Shown here: piece after piece, positions 43,926 through 52,799 of the stretch | How the letters are laid out: the number at the start of each line of letters is the position of its first letter | How positions within the stretch are numbered: the first letter of the stretch is position 1 | Assembly (NCBI RefSeq): GCF_000526315.1 | Contig: NZ_JAFV01000001.1 | Location: forward strand, 1,922,001-1,986,000 | Reading direction: 5' to 3' | From: Methylopila sp. 73B | GTDB lineage: Bacteria; Pseudomonadota; Alphaproteobacteria; Rhizobiales; Methylopilaceae | Length of the DNA stretch: 64,000 nt | Made by a program: the position numbers and the translations under genes | The notes under the pieces: model-generated | What the model saw: the letters and a program-made list of their open reading frames with translations, nothing else | Database searches by the model: none | What the model was told of the DNA's origin: nothing

Positions 43926-45083
43926 TCACCGCAAAAAACGGCCAAGACGCTCCAGCGCGGCGTCGAGCACCGCGTCGTCCTTGGCGAAGCAGAAACGGGC
44001 GACGGTCGTCACCTTGTCCTCGGCGTAGAACGCCGAAACGGGGATCGCGACGACCTCGCCCTCGCGCGCCAGCCGCGTGCAGAAGGCGACGTCGTCGGCC
44101 ACGCCGAGCGGCGCGAGGTCGATGTTGAGGAAGTAGGTTCCCTGCGTCGGAAGAACCGTGAAGCCGGCGCTCGCGAGGCCCTCGGCGAACCGGTCGCGTT
44201 TGGCCTGCAGCCCCGCCCGCATGGCGTGGAACCACGCGTCCTCCTTGGCCAGCCCATAGGCGACCGCCGCCTGCAGGTTGGGCGGGGTGGTGAAGGTGAG
44301 ATACTGGTGCGCCTTCGACAGCGCGCCCATCAGGAGCCGGGGCGCGCAGACGAGGCCGACCTTCCAGCCTGTCATTGCGAAGATCTTGCCCGCCGAGCCG
44401 ATCTTCACCGTGCGGTCCTTGAGCCCTTCGACGGCGAGCGCGGAGACGTGGGCCGCGCCGTCGAAGGTGACGTGCTCCCAGACCTCGTCCGAGATCACCA
44501 CCACGTCCGTGCCCTCCACAGCGCGGGCCACCGCCTCCAGCGTCTCGCGGCCATAGACGGCGCCCGCGGGGTTGAGCGGATTATTCAGCAGCACGGCCTT
44601 GGTGCGCGGGCCGATGGCGGCTTTCAACGCGGCCTCGTCCAGCCGCCAGTCCGGCGGCGAAAGCTTCACGAAGCGGGGCGTCGCGCCGGCCCGCAGCGCG
44701 AGCGGCAGATAGGCGTCGTACATCGGCTGCAGCAGCACGACCTCGTCGCCGGGCTCGACCAGCGCGAACAGCGCGCCGGCGAGCGCTTCGGTCGCGCCCG
44801 AGGTCACCATCACCTCCGCATCGGGATCGAGATCGAGCCCCTGCCAACGGGCGTAGTGCGCCGCCGCCGCGGCGCGCAGCTCGGCCAGGCCCATCATCGG
44901 CGGGTACTGGTTCCAGCCGTCGACCACGGCCTCCGCCGCCTTGGCCCGCACGTCGGCGGGACCGGGGGCGTCGGGAAAGCCCTGGCCGAGGTTGATCGCG
45001 CCGGTCTCCCGCGCGAGCCGGGACATGGTCTCGAACACGGTGACGGGCAGGTCGGCGAAGACGGGGTTGAAGCGAAGCGACAT
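43926..45083 (-). CDS. Pyridoxal-phosphate aminotransferase class I/II (methionine/KMBA aminotransferase-like)
   Basis: A 385-residue aminotransferase. Motifs are GAINLGQGFPDAPGPADVRAKA, NQYPPMMGLAELR, VTSGATEALAGALFALVEPGDEVVLLQPMYDAY, LLNNPLNPAGAVY, VISDEVWEHVTFDG and the PLP lysine in IGSAGKIFAMTGWKVG. The pattern is closest to the YbdL (methionine-oxo-acid) and DapC-like group. ATG 45083 is chosen; a GTG five codons earlier is possible. It is divergent from a MetN-like ATPase gene, which could point to sulfur amino acid metabolism, but the specificity cannot be read. Confidence 0.85.
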   Translation of the reverse strand: MSLRFNPVFADLPVTVFETMSRLARETGAINLGQGFPDAPGPADVRAKAAEAVVDGWNQYPPMMGLAELRAAAAAHYARWQGLDLDPDAEVMVTSGATEALAGALFALVEPGDEVVLLQPMYDAYLPLALRAGATPRFVKLSPPDWRLDEAALKAAIGPRTKAVLLNNPLNPAGAVYGRETLEAVARAVEGTDVVVISDEVWEHVTFDGAAHVSALAVEGLKDRTVKIGSAGKIFAMTGWKVGLVCAPRLLMGALSKAHQYLTFTTPPNLQAAVAYGLAKEDAWFHAMRAGLQAKRDRFAEGLASAGFTVLPTQGTYFLNIDLAPLGVADDVAFCTRLAREGEVVAIPVSAFYAEDKVTTVARFCFAKDDAVLDAALERLGRFLR

Positions 45084-45566
45084 GCTGGGGAGCGACACGC
45101 GGACGGGAGAGACGAGAAGGCGGGCGGAGGACGCTTGGCTTACGCGGCTTCAGGCCCGCGTCAACGTCGGCGCGTCCCTCGACAGGACGAGCACGCGTCT
45201 ATCGCCGAAATCCAAATGATCATAATTACAATCTACAAAATCTATATGCTTTTCAATTGACCTTCATCGATGCGGCGGGCATGGTGCCGACGTTACGGCC
45301 ATCGGGTCGAGCCGCGGCTCGACGCGCGGACGATCCCACGATCGCCTGAGGCAGGCCGCCGACCGCCAGCAACAGGCGAAGCGCCGCCGCTTCGCCAACA
45401 CGCCGCGCCAGACGCCCTCTGGCGGACGGCGACCGAGGACACGCCGAATGACGACGCCGTCGAAACGCGGACGCTGTTGACGATTACGTCGTAAGGCGCG
45501 CTCGCCGCGCGCCGCGTCTCCTCTAAGATGATGTCGCCGGCGCGAACGTCGGCCTCGAGGCCCGCC
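45084..45566. other. 483 bp intergenic region with an AT-rich patch
   Basis: Between the divergent aminotransferase and MetN-like genes. Bases about 45211-45262 are conspicuously AT-rich in this GC-rich window (TGATCATAATTACAATC, CAAAATCTATATGCTTTTC), probably promoter DNA. Small open frames here have no convincing starts or composition. I see no riboswitch pattern such as a SAM aptamer. Confidence 0.5.
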
Positions 45567-46637
45567 ATGAACGTTCCTCTCCGCGCTGCGCCGTTGGCCG
45601 CGGCGCCCAGCCCATCGGTCCCTTCGGACCACATCCTCTTCGAGGACGTGCGCCTGACCTACCGCGCCAGCGACGGCGTGGAGATCGTCGCGCTCGACGG
45701 CGTCAGCTTCTCGGTGCCGCGTGGCGGCGTGGTCGCGGTCATCGGCCCGTCGGGCGCCGGCAAGTCGTCGCTGCTGCGGCTGGCCGAAGGCCGCGAGCGC
45801 CCGACCGCCGGCCGCGTGGAGATCGCAGCGTCCGGGGGGGCCGCGCCGTCCGTCGGGGTGCTCGCGCCGCACGCCGCTCTGGATCCCGCTCTGACTCTCG
45901 CCGAAAATCTGGCCGCCCCGCTCCGCCGCGCTGGCCGGCCGGAGCCGGAAATCGCGCGCGAGATCGAACAGGCGCTGCACTACGCCGGCCTCGACGCCGA
46001 GCGAAACCGGCGGCCGGGCGAACTCGCCACCGGCGAACGCCGGCGCGCGGCGCTCGCGCGCGCCCTGTCCGGCGGACGCGACGTGCTCCTGCTCGACGAG
46101 CCGACCTCCGCGCTCGATCCCGACAGCGCGCAGGAGCTGCTCGCCGCGGTGACGCGCGCGAGCGAGGAGCGCGGCGCGACCGTACTGCTCGCGACCCACG
46201 ACATGGCGGCCGTGACGACGCTCGCCGGCGCCGTGGTCGTCATCGACCAAGGCCGGGTGGTGGAAACCGGGCGCACCTCGCGCATCTTCTCGCGGCCCGA
46301 GCACAGGGTGACGCGCCGGTTCGCCGCCGCCGCGCCCGGCGCCGCTCTCCCGCCGTTCCTGCGCGGCAAGCTCAAGACCTCTCCCTCGCCGCAGGGCAAG
46401 GCCCTGCTCCGCCTCGGCTTCGAAGGCCCCGCCGCGACGCGCCCCGTCCTTACCCACGTCGCGCGCGAGCTCGGCTTCGACCTCGGCATCGTCGCGGGCT
46501 CGATGGGGGCGCTGAGCGGGGATCCCTTCGGCGTGCTGATCGTGGCGGCTCCGTCCGACGAGCCTTACTTCACGGCGGCCGTGGAGCGGCTCGAGGACAA
46601 CGGGCTGGCGGTCGAGACGCTCGGCTTCGTCAACTGA
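45567..46637 (+). CDS. Orphan MetN-like ABC ATPase with NIL domain and degenerate Q-loop/signature
   Basis: A 356-residue protein. It follows the MetN plan: VALDGVSFSVPRGGVVAVIGPSGAGKSSLLRL (Walker A, residues 60-68), Walker B VLLLDEPTSALDPDSAQELL, switch LLATHDMAAVTTLAGAVVVIDQGRVVETG, and a C-terminal NIL domain (KALLRLGFEGPAATRPVLTHVARELGFDLGIVAGSMGAL to the end). The Q-loop region reads VGVLAPHAALDPALT with no Gln, and the signature LSGGQ is replaced by LATGERRRAALARAL. No MetI or MetQ gene is adjacent. It may work with an unlinked permease, or the NIL domain may now serve a regulatory role. Confidence 0.85.
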   Translation: MNVPLRAAPLAAAPSPSVPSDHILFEDVRLTYRASDGVEIVALDGVSFSVPRGGVVAVIGPSGAGKSSLLRLAEGRERPTAGRVEIAASGGAAPSVGVLAPHAALDPALTLAENLAAPLRRAGRPEPEIAREIEQALHYAGLDAERNRRPGELATGERRRAALARALSGGRDVLLLDEPTSALDPDSAQELLAAVTRASEERGATVLLATHDMAAVTTLAGAVVVIDQGRVVETGRTSRIFSRPEHRVTRRFAAAAPGAALPPFLRGKLKTSPSPQGKALLRLGFEGPAATRPVLTHVARELGFDLGIVAGSMGALSGDPFGVLIVAAPSDEPYFTAAVERLEDNGLAVETLGFVN

Positions 46638-46644
46638 CGCCGCT

Positions 46645-48471
46645 TCAAGCGACCCGTCCCGCCCCGCCGAAGAACCGCCAGGTGCCGCGGCCCGCCTTCT
46701 TCGCCGCGTAGAGCGCGCGGTCGGCGCGGACCACGAGGTCGTCGTCCACCTGCGCCCCGACGCCCGCGACCGCCACGCCGATCGAGACGCTCGGCGTCAC
46801 CTCGAAGCCGCCGCCGAAGACGGTCTCCGCGAGCACGGCGCAGAGGCGCTCCGCCAGCGAGTCGAACTCCGCCGCCGTCTGGCCGGACGCGATGACCGCG
46901 AACTCGTCGCCGCCAAGGCGCGCGACGAGGTCGTCCGCGCGGGCGGCGGTGCGCAGGCGGATCGCCGTCTCCTGCAGCAGCGCGTCGCCGGCGGCGTGGC
47001 CGAAGGTGTCGTTCACCTGCTTGAAGTGATCGAGGTCGATCAGCACCACTGCGATGCGGCCGCCCATGCGGTCAAGCCGCGCGGCGGCGCGCAGGAGGCC
47101 GCGTTCGAACACGCCGCGGTTCGCGAGGCCGGTGAGAGGGTCGTGGGTCGCGAGATGCTCGAGCGCCTGCTCGAGGTTCTTGCGCTCCGAAATGTCCGTG
47201 AGGGTGCCGACCGCGCGCACCGCATGTCCCTCAGCGTCGCGCTCGACGATCTTGCCGCGATCGAGCACCCAGACCCAGTCGCCGTTCTTGTGGCGGCACC
47301 GCATCTCAGCCTCGTAGAACGCGGTCTCGCCCTCCGCATGGGCGTCGAACGCGGCCCGCGCCTTCGCCAGATCGTCGGGGTGGACCAGCGCGTCCCAGGC
47401 GCTCGAGCCGTTGAACTCCTCCGGCTCATAGCCGAACATCCGGCACGCCCTGGGGCTGAAAAACCCCTCGGCGGTCGGCACGTGCCAATCCCACAGACCG
47501 TCGTTCGCGCCTTCGAGCGCGAAGGACAGGCGCTGCGCGTCCCGATCCAGCGCCGCGAGCTCGCGCCGGCGCTCCGACATGATGACGGCGACCAGCAGGG
47601 CGGGGACGGTGGTGAGCGCCAGCATGGCCTGAAGCGGTAGAAGGACGGAGGAGCGGTTCAGGTCCGTGACGTCGGGCCAGAAGTCGAAGAACGCCGCGCC
47701 AGTGACGCAGATCGCGAAAACGGACGCGGTGAGCGCGGTGGCGAACACGCCGAAGCGCAGCGCGAACCACAGCAGCACGGTCGCGCTGAGTTCGATCAGC
47801 GCCAGGGTGCCCGTAATCGGCACGAGCACGCCGGCGACGGCGAGCGCGAGACACGCCGCGCCGAGCTCCAGCCTGCGCAGCCGCCGACGTCGCGCATCCG
47901 TTCGCCGGGTATCCCACCCCCCGAGCCGGGCGGCGAGCCGCTCGCGCCGGATGCGCCAGAACAGGAAAGGCGGCACAAGCAGGATGAAGTTCACCGCCTC
48001 CACCAGCCACCAGGCTATTGTGGCGTGGAAGGGATCCGCGACCGTCTGGACCGAGGCCGTCGCGACGCCGCCGATCAACGCGCCGGGAATCGGCGCCGCG
48101 GCGGCGACGAAGAACAGGCGCACCACCTTGCGCACCGTCGAGGGCGCCCCTGTCCCGACCTTCGTCCAAGACAGGCCGAGGCATGTCGCCAGCACGGTCG
48201 ACGCGTTCGCGACGCCGAGGACGGCGGAGAGGATCAGCTCGCCGTCGAGCGCGTAATGGGCCGCCGCGTTGGCGAGACCGATCGCGGCGATCTCCGGCCA
48301 CGGGCGGGGGCGGCCCCAGACGATGAGCATGCCGATGGCGATCGCCGTCGCGGGCCACACCACGACGACGCCCATCTGGCGTCCGAACACCAACGTGGCG
48401 TAGGCGAGACCGCCGTAGACGCATATCAGCGCCACGATATCGATCCCGCGTTTAGCCCCGGATCCCCTCAT
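46645..48471 (-). CDS. MASE1-PAS-GGDEF diguanylate cyclase
   Basis: A 608-residue signalling protein. A MASE1-like sensor of about eight helices spans residues 1-300 (VVVVWPATAIAIGMLIVWGRPR, NAAAHYALDGE, WWLVEAVNFILLVPPFLFW). A PAS domain follows (SFALEGANDGLWDWHVPTAEGFFSPRACRMFGYEPEEF to AVGTLTDISERKNLEQAL). The GGDEF domain begins HDPLTGLANRGVFERGL and carries an intact RLGGDEFAV site, so it should make cyclic di-GMP. No EAL domain is present. ATG 48471 is used; a TTG at 48495 is possible. Confidence 0.9.
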   Translation of the reverse strand: MRGSGAKRGIDIVALICVYGGLAYATLVFGRQMGVVVVWPATAIAIGMLIVWGRPRPWPEIAAIGLANAAAHYALDGELILSAVLGVANASTVLATCLGLSWTKVGTGAPSTVRKVVRLFFVAAAAPIPGALIGGVATASVQTVADPFHATIAWWLVEAVNFILLVPPFLFWRIRRERLAARLGGWDTRRTDARRRRLRRLELGAACLALAVAGVLVPITGTLALIELSATVLLWFALRFGVFATALTASVFAICVTGAAFFDFWPDVTDLNRSSVLLPLQAMLALTTVPALLVAVIMSERRRELAALDRDAQRLSFALEGANDGLWDWHVPTAEGFFSPRACRMFGYEPEEFNGSSAWDALVHPDDLAKARAAFDAHAEGETAFYEAEMRCRHKNGDWVWVLDRGKIVERDAEGHAVRAVGTLTDISERKNLEQALEHLATHDPLTGLANRGVFERGLLRAAARLDRMGGRIAVVLIDLDHFKQVNDTFGHAAGDALLQETAIRLRTAARADDLVARLGGDEFAVIASGQTAAEFDSLAERLCAVLAETVFGGGFEVTPSVSIGVAVAGVGAQVDDDLVVRADRALYAAKKAGRGTWRFFGGAGRVA

Positions 48472-48777
48472 GGGCCAAGCGACCTTCTGCGACAAACCTG
48501 CGGCAGGATAGCCTGAACGCGCTTAGGATTGGTTGATCGATCACTTCAAACAGCGAACGAACCGAACATGCCTCGTTCATAGAGTGTGGAACAGCGGTCT
48601 TGCGACCGACGCGTCCACCGAGCGCTGCGCTCCCCTCCGGTTCGCGTCGCATCCTGGTTTGCCGCAAGCAAAGGCCCGCCGCGGCGATCATCGCCCGCGC
48701 GAGCGGCGGCGCGGCGAGCAGCGTCGCCGGCGTCACGAGACGGGCGAGCCGCCGCAGCACGCCCGTCTCGCCCCGGG
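48472..48777. other. 306 bp non-coding stretch
   Basis: It lies upstream of the GGDEF gene and downstream of the SDR gene. It holds the promoter of the former, and a GCGAGCCGCCGCAGC-rich half next to the SDR stop. A minus-strand frame through it (LARLVTPATLLAAPPLARAM) has no good start or family resemblance. Nothing else is seen. Confidence 0.4.
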
Positions 48778-49551
48778 TCACCCCCGATTGACGTCGAAGG
48801 CGGAGAAGGCCTGCTGCGTCGGCATGACCTGCAGCCGGTTGATGTTGACGTGGCGCGGCAGCGTCGTCGTCCAGAAGATCGTCTCGGCGACGTCGTCCGC
48901 GGTCATGCCCTCCATCCCGGCGTAGACGTTCGACGCCTTGTCGGCGTCGCCCTTGAACCGGGTGAGCGAGAACTCGGTCTCCACCATGCCGGGCTCGATG
49001 TTGGTGACGCGCACCTTCTTGCCCTGCACGTCGGAGCGCAGCGCGAGCGCGAACTGCTTCACGAAGGCCTTGGTGCCGGCGTAGACGTTGCCGCCCGGAT
49101 AGGGGTAGTCGCCCGCGACCGAGCCGATGGTGACGATGTGGCCGCCGCCGCGCGCGATCAAGCCCGGCAACGCGGCCCGCACGGTGTTCACGAAGCCGGT
49201 GACGTTGGTGTCGATCATCGTGTGCCAGTCCGCGATGTCCGCGGTCTGCGCCGGGCCGAGGCCAAGCGCGAGGCCGGCGTTGGCGATCACCACGTTGACG
49301 TTCTTGAACGCGTCCGGAAGGCCTTCGAGCAATGCTTCGGTCGCCGGCAGATCGCGGACGTCGAGGGCCGCGACGTGCAGCGCGTCGCCGAGCTCCGCCT
49401 TGAGCGCGTCGAGCCGCTCGACGCGCCGCCCCGTGGCCACCACCTTGGCGCCCTCCGCCACGTAACGGCGCGCCAGCGCCTCGCCGAAGCCGGAGGTCGC
49501 CCCGGTGACGAGCACGACGAGGGTCTTGGGGTCGATCATGGCGTAGGACAT
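48778..49551 (-). CDS. Short-chain dehydrogenase/reductase (YdfG-like)
   Basis: A 257-residue SDR. The cofactor motif is VLVTGATSGFGEALARRYVAEGAKVVATGRRVERLDAL, where the Arg pair favours NADP. NVVIANAGLALG, the serine region HIVTIGSVAGDYPYPGG, the active site YAGTKAFVKQF and the C-terminal EPGMVETEFSLTRFKGD match YdfG-type 3-hydroxy acid/serine dehydrogenases, including PRHVNINRLQVMPTQQ near the end. ATG 49551 starts MSYAMIDPKTLV. It stands alone. Confidence 0.88.
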   Translation of the reverse strand: MSYAMIDPKTLVVLVTGATSGFGEALARRYVAEGAKVVATGRRVERLDALKAELGDALHVAALDVRDLPATEALLEGLPDAFKNVNVVIANAGLALGLGPAQTADIADWHTMIDTNVTGFVNTVRAALPGLIARGGGHIVTIGSVAGDYPYPGGNVYAGTKAFVKQFALALRSDVQGKKVRVTNIEPGMVETEFSLTRFKGDADKASNVYAGMEGMTADDVAETIFWTTTLPRHVNINRLQVMPTQQAFSAFDVNRG

Positions 49552-49813
49552 CGGCGGGCGTCTCCAGACAGCGGCCGGCCGCGCGCCTGCGCCGCCGGTT
49601 CGGAACCGATCGCCGAGATAGCGCAACGGACGCCCAGCGCCAACGTCGCGGCGCGCGAGGCGCGCCCGCGCGATTTCTGCTGACGCCTGAGGTCATCGGG
49701 CGTAGCCTTCGATCCAAAGGGAGTTCGCGGCGCGTTCGTGACTTCTGATTACTGTCACGTTCGTCTTGCTCTGACGCAGCGGCTCCCGACACAACGTCAG
49801 GGAGGTTACGAAC

Positions 49814-50680
49814 ATGACCGGAGCCATCCGGAATCCCCTGCAATGGGGCGTCGACGGACTGGGCGAAAGCGTCGAGGCCTTCGGGGCCGCCAACCACAGC
49901 CTGCGACGACCCGCGACGGAGTACGAGACCACGCGGCCGCGCGTGCGCCGGATCGGCCTCGGCGATCTCGGGATCGCGCTCCGCCTTGGGCTCGACGACT
50001 TCCTCGCGGCGCGCACCGACGTGCTTTTCATCGGGCTGATCTACCCGCTCGCGGGCCTGATGCTCTGGGCGATGACGCTGCACGAGAACATGATCCCGCT
50101 GCTGTTCCCGCTGACCGCGGGCTTCGCGCTGATGGGGCCGTTCCTCGCGCTCGGGCTCTACGAGCTCAGCCGGCGCCGCGAGGCGGGCGAGATCGCCACA
50201 TGGGAAGCGGCGATGGGCGCCTTCGCGACGCCCTCGGGCGGCGCGATCCTCAGGCTCGGGCTGATCCTCACCGCGCTGTTCGCGGCCTGGCTGCTGACGG
50301 CGATGGCGATCTACGCCAGCGTCTACGGGTGGGAGACGCCGACCTCGCTCCGCGCCTTCGCGGAAGACGTGCTCGGCACCCGCCGCGGCGGGGAGCTCAT
50401 CCTCTACGGCTGCGGCGCCGGCTTCCTGTTCGCGCTCGCGGCGCTGTCCATCAGCGTGATCTCGTTCCCGCTGCTGCTCGATCGCAAGCTCCGCGTCCGC
50501 ACCGCGGTCGCCGCCTCGGTGCGCGCGGTGGCGAAGAACCCGGTTCCCATGCTCGCCTGGGGCGCGCTGGTGGCGGCTCTGCTCGTGCTCGGGTCGTTGC
50601 CGCTGCTGATGGGGCTGATCCTGGTGCTCCCGATCCTCGGACACTCGACCTGGCACCTCTACCGCCGGGTCATCGTCTGA
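49814..50680 (+). CDS. DUF2189 domain-containing membrane protein
   Basis: A 288-residue protein with about six membrane helices. After a charged N-terminus, VRRIGLGDLGIALRLGLDDFLAARTDVLFIGLIYPLAGLML and PLLFPLTAGFALMGPFLALGLYELSRRREAGE are characteristic of DUF2189. The family's function is unknown. ATG 49814 follows GGGAGGTTACGAAC. A perfect terminator lies 16 bp after the stop. Confidence 0.88.
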   Translation: MTGAIRNPLQWGVDGLGESVEAFGAANHSLRRPATEYETTRPRVRRIGLGDLGIALRLGLDDFLAARTDVLFIGLIYPLAGLMLWAMTLHENMIPLLFPLTAGFALMGPFLALGLYELSRRREAGEIATWEAAMGAFATPSGGAILRLGLILTALFAAWLLTAMAIYASVYGWETPTSLRAFAEDVLGTRRGGELILYGCGAGFLFALAALSISVISFPLLLDRKLRVRTAVAASVRAVAKNPVPMLAWGALVAALLVLGSLPLLMGLILVLPILGHSTWHLYRRVIV

Positions 50681-50696
50681 TGGGGCCTGAACGGAC

Positions 50697-50730
50697 GAAG
50701 GCCGCGCGTCCAGCGGGACGCGCGGCCTTC
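50697..50730. terminator. Bidirectional intrinsic terminator
   Basis: A perfect 15-bp stem, GAAGGCCGCGCGTCC and GGACGCGCGGCCTTC, with loop AGCG, between two convergent genes. A-rich DNA (AAAGAGAAA) follows on the right, giving a weak U-rich tail to transcripts coming from the right. Confidence 0.85.
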
Positions 50731-50757
50731 AAAGAGAAAGCTCCAGAAGCTCAGCGT

Positions 50758-52104
50758 TTAGCGGGAGGCTGTCGCGGCGCCAGCCGTCACGCGCCAGACC
50801 TTGTTTCCGACATCGTCGGACACGAGAAGAGCGCCCGTCTTGTCGAAGGCGACGCCGACCGGCCGGCCCCAGGCGGTGCCGTCCGTCATGAACTCGGTCA
50901 GCACGTCTTTGGGTTCGCCGGCCGGGTTGCCGCCCGAGAACGGCACGAAGATCACCTTGTACCCGGACGGCGGGTTCCGGTTCCACGACCCGTGCTGGCC
51001 GACGAAGGCGCCGTTGCGGAAGGCCTCCGGCAACGCGGTTCCTTCGGCGAAGGTCAGGCCGAGCGAGGCGGTGTGCGGCCCGAGCGCGTAGTCCGGCTTG
51101 ATCGCCTTGGCGACCAGCGCCGGCTGCTGCGGCTGCACCCGCTCGTCCACGTGCTGGCCGTACCAGCTGTAGGGCCAGCCGTAGAAGCCGCCGTCCTGCA
51201 CTGAGGTCATGTAGTCCGGCACGAGATCGGAGCCGATCTCGTCGCGCTCGTTGACGGCGGTCCAGAGACGTCCGTCCTCCGGGTTCCAGGCGAGCCCGTT
51301 GGGGTTGCGCAGGCCGGAGGCGAACAGACGCGAGGTTTTGGCCGCGGGATCGACCTCGAGGATCGCCGCGCGGTTGGTTTCGTGCTCCATGCCGTTTTCG
51401 GCGACGTTGGAGTTGGAGCCGACCGTCACATAAAGCTTCGCGCCGTCCTTGGAGGCGATGACGTTCTTGGTCCAATGATGGTTGATTGGGCCGCCCGGCA
51501 GGTCCACGACCTTCTCCGGCTTGGCCGTGATCTCGGTCGCGCCGTTGGCGTACTGCACCGCCACCAGCGCGTCGGCGTTCGCCACGTAGAGCCGGTCGCC
51601 GATCAGCGCCATGCCGAAGGGCGACATCAGGTCCTTCATGAAGACCGTCTTCACCTCGGCCTTGCCGTCGCCGTCCGCGTCGCGCAGCAGCATGATCTTG
51701 TTGGGGCTCTCGACGCCTGCGCCGGCCTGGTTCTTGACGAGGCCGGCGACCGCGTCCTTCGCCCGCGCGAACAGGCTCTTCTGTCCAGCGCTCTCGTCCT
51801 TGGGCGGCGCGTTCGACTCCGCGACGAGAATGTCGCCGTTCGGCAGCTTGTAGAGCCAGCGCGGGTGATCGAGCCCGTCGGCGAAGGCGGTCACGGTGAA
51901 GCCCGGCGCGGCCTTCGGCGTCTTGCCCTCGGGCCACCCCTTGGCGTCCGCCACCTTCACGGTCGGAATCCAGCTCTGCTTCGGCTGGGAGAGCACCGGA
52001 TTGGGCCCGTAGGTCTTCTCCAGTGGAACCGACGCCTCCTCCCCGCAGGCCGCAAGCGACAGGCACGCGGCGGACAGCAGAAGGGCTTTGGAATGGGGAA
52101 GCAT
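50758..52104 (-). CDS. Sorbosone/glucose dehydrogenase-like PQQ-type lipoprotein
   Basis: A 448-residue beta-propeller protein of the L-sorbosone/soluble glucose dehydrogenase family. The signal ends in a lipobox ([13 protein letters not shown]), so it is probably a lipoprotein. Family stretches include [104 protein letters not shown] and [21 protein letters not shown] as cofactor and a periplasmic aldehyde or sugar substrate are by family. It is convergent with the DUF2189 gene. Confidence 0.88.
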   Translation of the reverse strand: MLPHSKALLLSAACLSLAACGEEASVPLEKTYGPNPVLSQPKQSWIPTVKVADAKGWPEGKTPKAAPGFTVTAFADGLDHPRWLYKLPNGDILVAESNAPPKDESAGQKSLFARAKDAVAGLVKNQAGAGVESPNKIMLLRDADGDGKAEVKTVFMKDLMSPFGMALIGDRLYVANADALVAVQYANGATEITAKPEKVVDLPGGPINHHWTKNVIASKDGAKLYVTVGSNSNVAENGMEHETNRAAILEVDPAAKTSRLFASGLRNPNGLAWNPEDGRLWTAVNERDEIGSDLVPDYMTSVQDGGFYGWPYSWYGQHVDERVQPQQPALVAKAIKPDYALGPHTASLGLTFAEGTALPEAFRNGAFVGQHGSWNRNPPSGYKVIFVPFSGGNPAGEPKDVLTEFMTDGTAWGRPVGVAFDKTGALLVSDDVGNKVWRVTAGAATASR

Positions 52105-52302
52105 GACAGGGGCCTTTCACGGCGCGCGACGGCGTATCCCCGACGCGACGCAAGGGAAACTCAAGGCGAGAACGTGGGCAGTCGGCTGAGGTTCCGCGCA
52201 CGCACGACGCCGTGATGATCGCCCGTCGCCGCACGCGCGCGCTTCGTTAATGCAAGGCCTCTAATATGCGGCCGATCTCACGCCAGCACCTCTTTCGACC
52301 CT

Positions 52303-52741
52303 ATGTTTCCGACGCCCGACTTCAACACGCTCCGCCTTTGCAGTCTGGTCGCGAGCATCGCCTACGCCGGCGTGTTTCTCTCGCTCTGGCGGGGCCGCTC
52401 CAGCGAAAGCCACCTGCTCCGCCGGCGACGCGGTGCTGGCGACCTTCGCCGCGGCGGTGATGGCGCTGTGCGTCGCCGGCCGGGGCGCGACGCTGGTCCG
52501 GCTCGGCGGCGACGAGTTCATGGCGGTGCTGCCGCGGGCGACCCAACTGCGCGCTCAGCGGTTCGCTGAGCAGGTGCTGGCCGCGGCGACGGCCGGCGCG
52601 CCCGGCCTGCCGGCCTGGACGGTGAGCGTCGGCGTCAGCGCGGTCGAAATCCACGAAACCGATCTCGCGCCGGCGATGGCCCGCGCCGACCTCGCGCTCT
52701 ACCGGGCGAAAGCTCGCGGCCGCAACTGCATGGCGGCCTGA
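52303..52741 (+). pseudogene. Remnant of a diguanylate cyclase gene
   Basis: The first 39 codons (MFPTPDFNTLRLCSLVASIAYAGVFLSLWRG) look like the membrane start of a diguanylate cyclase. Near 52424 the reading jumps by one frame to GDAVLATFAAAVMALCVAGRGATLVRLGGDEFMAVLP and on to ADLALYRAKARGRNCMAA, the C-terminal half of a GGDEF domain. The rest of the membrane part and the first half of the GGDEF domain (with DxLTGLxNR) are missing. This is an internal deletion plus frameshift. It abuts the left repeat of the ureG island. Confidence 0.8.
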
Positions 52742-52753
52742 CGCCCAAGCCTC

Positions 52754-52790
52754 ACGCCGCGGCGCGGGAGAGCCCGCCAGCCTCCGCGAT
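52754..52790 (-). repeat. Left direct repeat of the ureG island (displaced ureG 3' end)
   Basis: 37 bp, 35 identical to the copy at 54314-54350. Read on the minus strand it encodes [12 protein letters not shown], followed by TGA at 52753-52755. The two mismatches (52779 and 52782) are both at third codon positions and synonymous. Confidence 0.8.
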
Positions 52791-52799
52791 AGCCATTCG

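Noticed and set aside
45270-45494. A 74-codon plus-strand frame and an opposing frame in the 483 bp gap
   Set aside because: Composition is arginine-rich with no family resemblance, and starts lack convincing ribosome-binding sites.
45084-45566. Possible SAM riboswitch ahead of the MetN-like gene
   Set aside because: I could not find a P1 stem or conserved SAM-I or SAM-II core; only an AT-rich promoter-like patch is visible.
48560-48776. Minus-strand frame with LARLVTPATLLAAPPLARAM
   Set aside because: No clear start, no recognisable domain, and it overlaps the promoter area of the GGDEF gene.
52754-52790. Left copy of the ureG repeat as just another REP-type palindrome
   Set aside because: It is not palindromic, is not seen elsewhere in the window except at the ureG end, and its two differences are synonymous in the ureG frame.
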